Assembly: GCA_946555345.1 (NCBI GenBank)
Contig: CAMNSS010000010.1
Coordinates: 1 to 64,000 of the forward strand
Length of the DNA stretch: 64,000 nucleotides
Source of the DNA: an uncultured Eubacterium sp.
GTDB taxonomy: Bacteria; Bacillota; Clostridia; Peptostreptococcales; Anaerovoracaceae
Direction: 5' to 3'
Shown in pieces: positions 63,241 to 64,000 of this stretch; position 1 is the stretch's first letter, and each line of letters opens with the position of its first letter. The translations under genes and the position numbers were made by a program. The notes beneath the pieces were generated by a model. It saw only the letters and a list, made by a program, of their open reading frames with translations. It searched no databases and was not told where the DNA came from.

Positions 63241-64000
63241 CTACTGCACTGCATCAGCGCCGTAGATTTCTTCATAATACTCTGACAGGCTCTTTTGCGA
63301 CGCGCCGTTTTGCAAAATCAGGATTTCTGCGCGCCTGTTCTTCTCACGCCCCTCCGCCGTATCAAAGGTTGCGATCGGATGGAACTGCCCATAGCCCTCA
63401 TGGATCATGAACGCCGGGTCCATCAAATTAAGGCTCTGCAAATATATGACTACGTTAGCGGAACGGTCCGCCGACAGGATCCTGTCCTTCTGCAAGTCTA
63501 CCGCAGCATCCGGGTTCGCCTGCGTGGTATGCCCCATGACGTGGATCTCCTTGACAACATCGGCCTCAACCGCAGGCTTTGTCGCCCTCACAAATCCATC
63601 GAGAACCACCTTGCCTTCATCCCGCAACACGGGACTGTCCCCATCGAAGAAAATGCTGTCCCGGAAGGTGATAAACTGATAATCCTTTCCTTTGTGTATC
63701 GTGACCTGGTCTGCGACATCGGCTTTCTCCATTTCTTCTGACAGCGCTTCGTAAAGCTGGTCAAATGCTTCATCGGACTGTATGCTCCCCGGCACGGTTT
63801 CTTCACCCGGTTCGATATCTTGATCCTGCACGACTTGGCTGACATTGTCCACGTTAGGGTTCATGCTTCTTACGAGATTCTCCCACTTAACCTGGTCGAT
63901 GGTGGAAATACTATACAGGAGGACGAAAAAGCACAGGAGCAGGGTAACCATGTCACCGTATGTATCCATCCAGTTGGCTCCGCCGCCGGATTTTTTTCTG
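63241..64000 (-). CDS. motB: Flagellar stator protein MotB, 5' end outside the window
   Basis: The reading frame runs off the window edge. The visible part begins RKKSGGGANWMDTYGDMVTLLLCFFVLLYSIS, the single membrane span with the critical proton-carrying Asp (in TYGDM), followed by the linker and an OmpA-type peptidoglycan-binding domain (DSIFFDGDSPVLRDEGKVVLDGF and IHVMGHTTQANPDAAVDLQKDRILSADRSANVVIYL). The ATG at 63969 lies within the conserved stretch and cannot be the true start. MotA is expected just upstream, outside the window. Confidence 0.94.
   Translation of the reverse strand, partial: RKKSGGGANWMDTYGDMVTLLLCFFVLLYSISTIDQVKWENLVRSMNPNVDNVSQVVQDQDIEPGEETVPGSIQSDEAFDQLYEALSEEMEKADVADQVTIHKGKDYQFITFRDSIFFDGDSPVLRDEGKVVLDGFVRATKPAVEADVVKEIHVMGHTTQANPDAAVDLQKDRILSADRSANVVIYLQSLNLMDPAFMIHEGYGQFHPIATFDTAEGREKNRRAEILILQNGASQKSLSEYYEEIYGADAVQ

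Overview
The window reads as a chromosomal segment of an anaerobic, flagellated Clostridia-type member of the Bacillota. The signs are strong AGGAGG-type ribosome binding sites, FliY in place of a simple FliN, CheC/CheD/CheV, FliS, the CsrA-FliW pair, a thiolase and an incomplete oxidative TCA branch. I cannot assign a genus. I see no rRNA, tRNA, insertion sequence, prophage or CRISPR array.

Positions 1-35,300 are a mosaic of housekeeping and metabolic genes in short operons. In order: an NhaC Na+/H+ antiporter; a small membrane protein; a U32/RlhA-like protein; an AI-2E family transporter; a queuosine-precursor transporter under a likely preQ1-I riboswitch; glnS-malic enzyme; a lipoprotein with two C39-like protease domains; a thiolase; surE-isochorismatase; a sirtuin; an AIM24-like protein; a radical-SAM/DNA-metabolism pair (TIGR03916/TIGR03915); an orphan MqsA-type antitoxin-like protein; aconitase-isocitrate dehydrogenase-GntR; a split ThrE-type exporter; an Mrp ATPase; a flavoprotein; and a TrpB-like enzyme. 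Intergenic spaces here are long, often 300-1000 bases, and rich in short degenerate repeats and hairpins.

Positions 35,900-64,000 form one large minus-strand motility region. Read in transcription order (right to left): motB (cut by the window edge), fliM, cheY, flgC, fliY, fliO, fliP, fliQ, fliR, flhB, flhA, fliA (sigma-28), two FlgG-family rod/hook genes, cheC, cheD, cheV, an EAL-HDOD protein, a ParA ATPase and a ComFB-domain protein. A sigma-28 promoter then starts fliD, fliS, a FliT-like gene, an FtsE-like ATPase and a nucleotidyltransferase-fold protein. A second sigma-28-like promoter precedes flgM, flgN, flgK, flgL, a DUF6470 gene, fliW and csrA. The layout fits the usual hierarchy: core basal body and export genes first with sigma-28, then filament, cap and chaperone genes under sigma-28, closed by FlgM and FliW-CsrA feedback.

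The most interesting points are these. FliY carries a tandemly duplicated FliM-like CheY-binding motif in its linker. A cluster of degenerate EAL-HDOD, ParA and ComFB genes looks like a cyclic-di-GMP/positioning module, and flhF and flhG are missing from their usual place between flhA and fliA. An orphan FtsE-like ATPase and a nucleotidyltransferase-fold protein that seems to lack its catalytic acids sit in the cap/chaperone operon. A 61-codon ORF has its own consensus promoter and terminator upstream of the TrpB-like gene. A duplicated 55-bp hairpin separates the two FlgG-family genes. Several housekeeping proteins carry in-frame low-complexity expansions.
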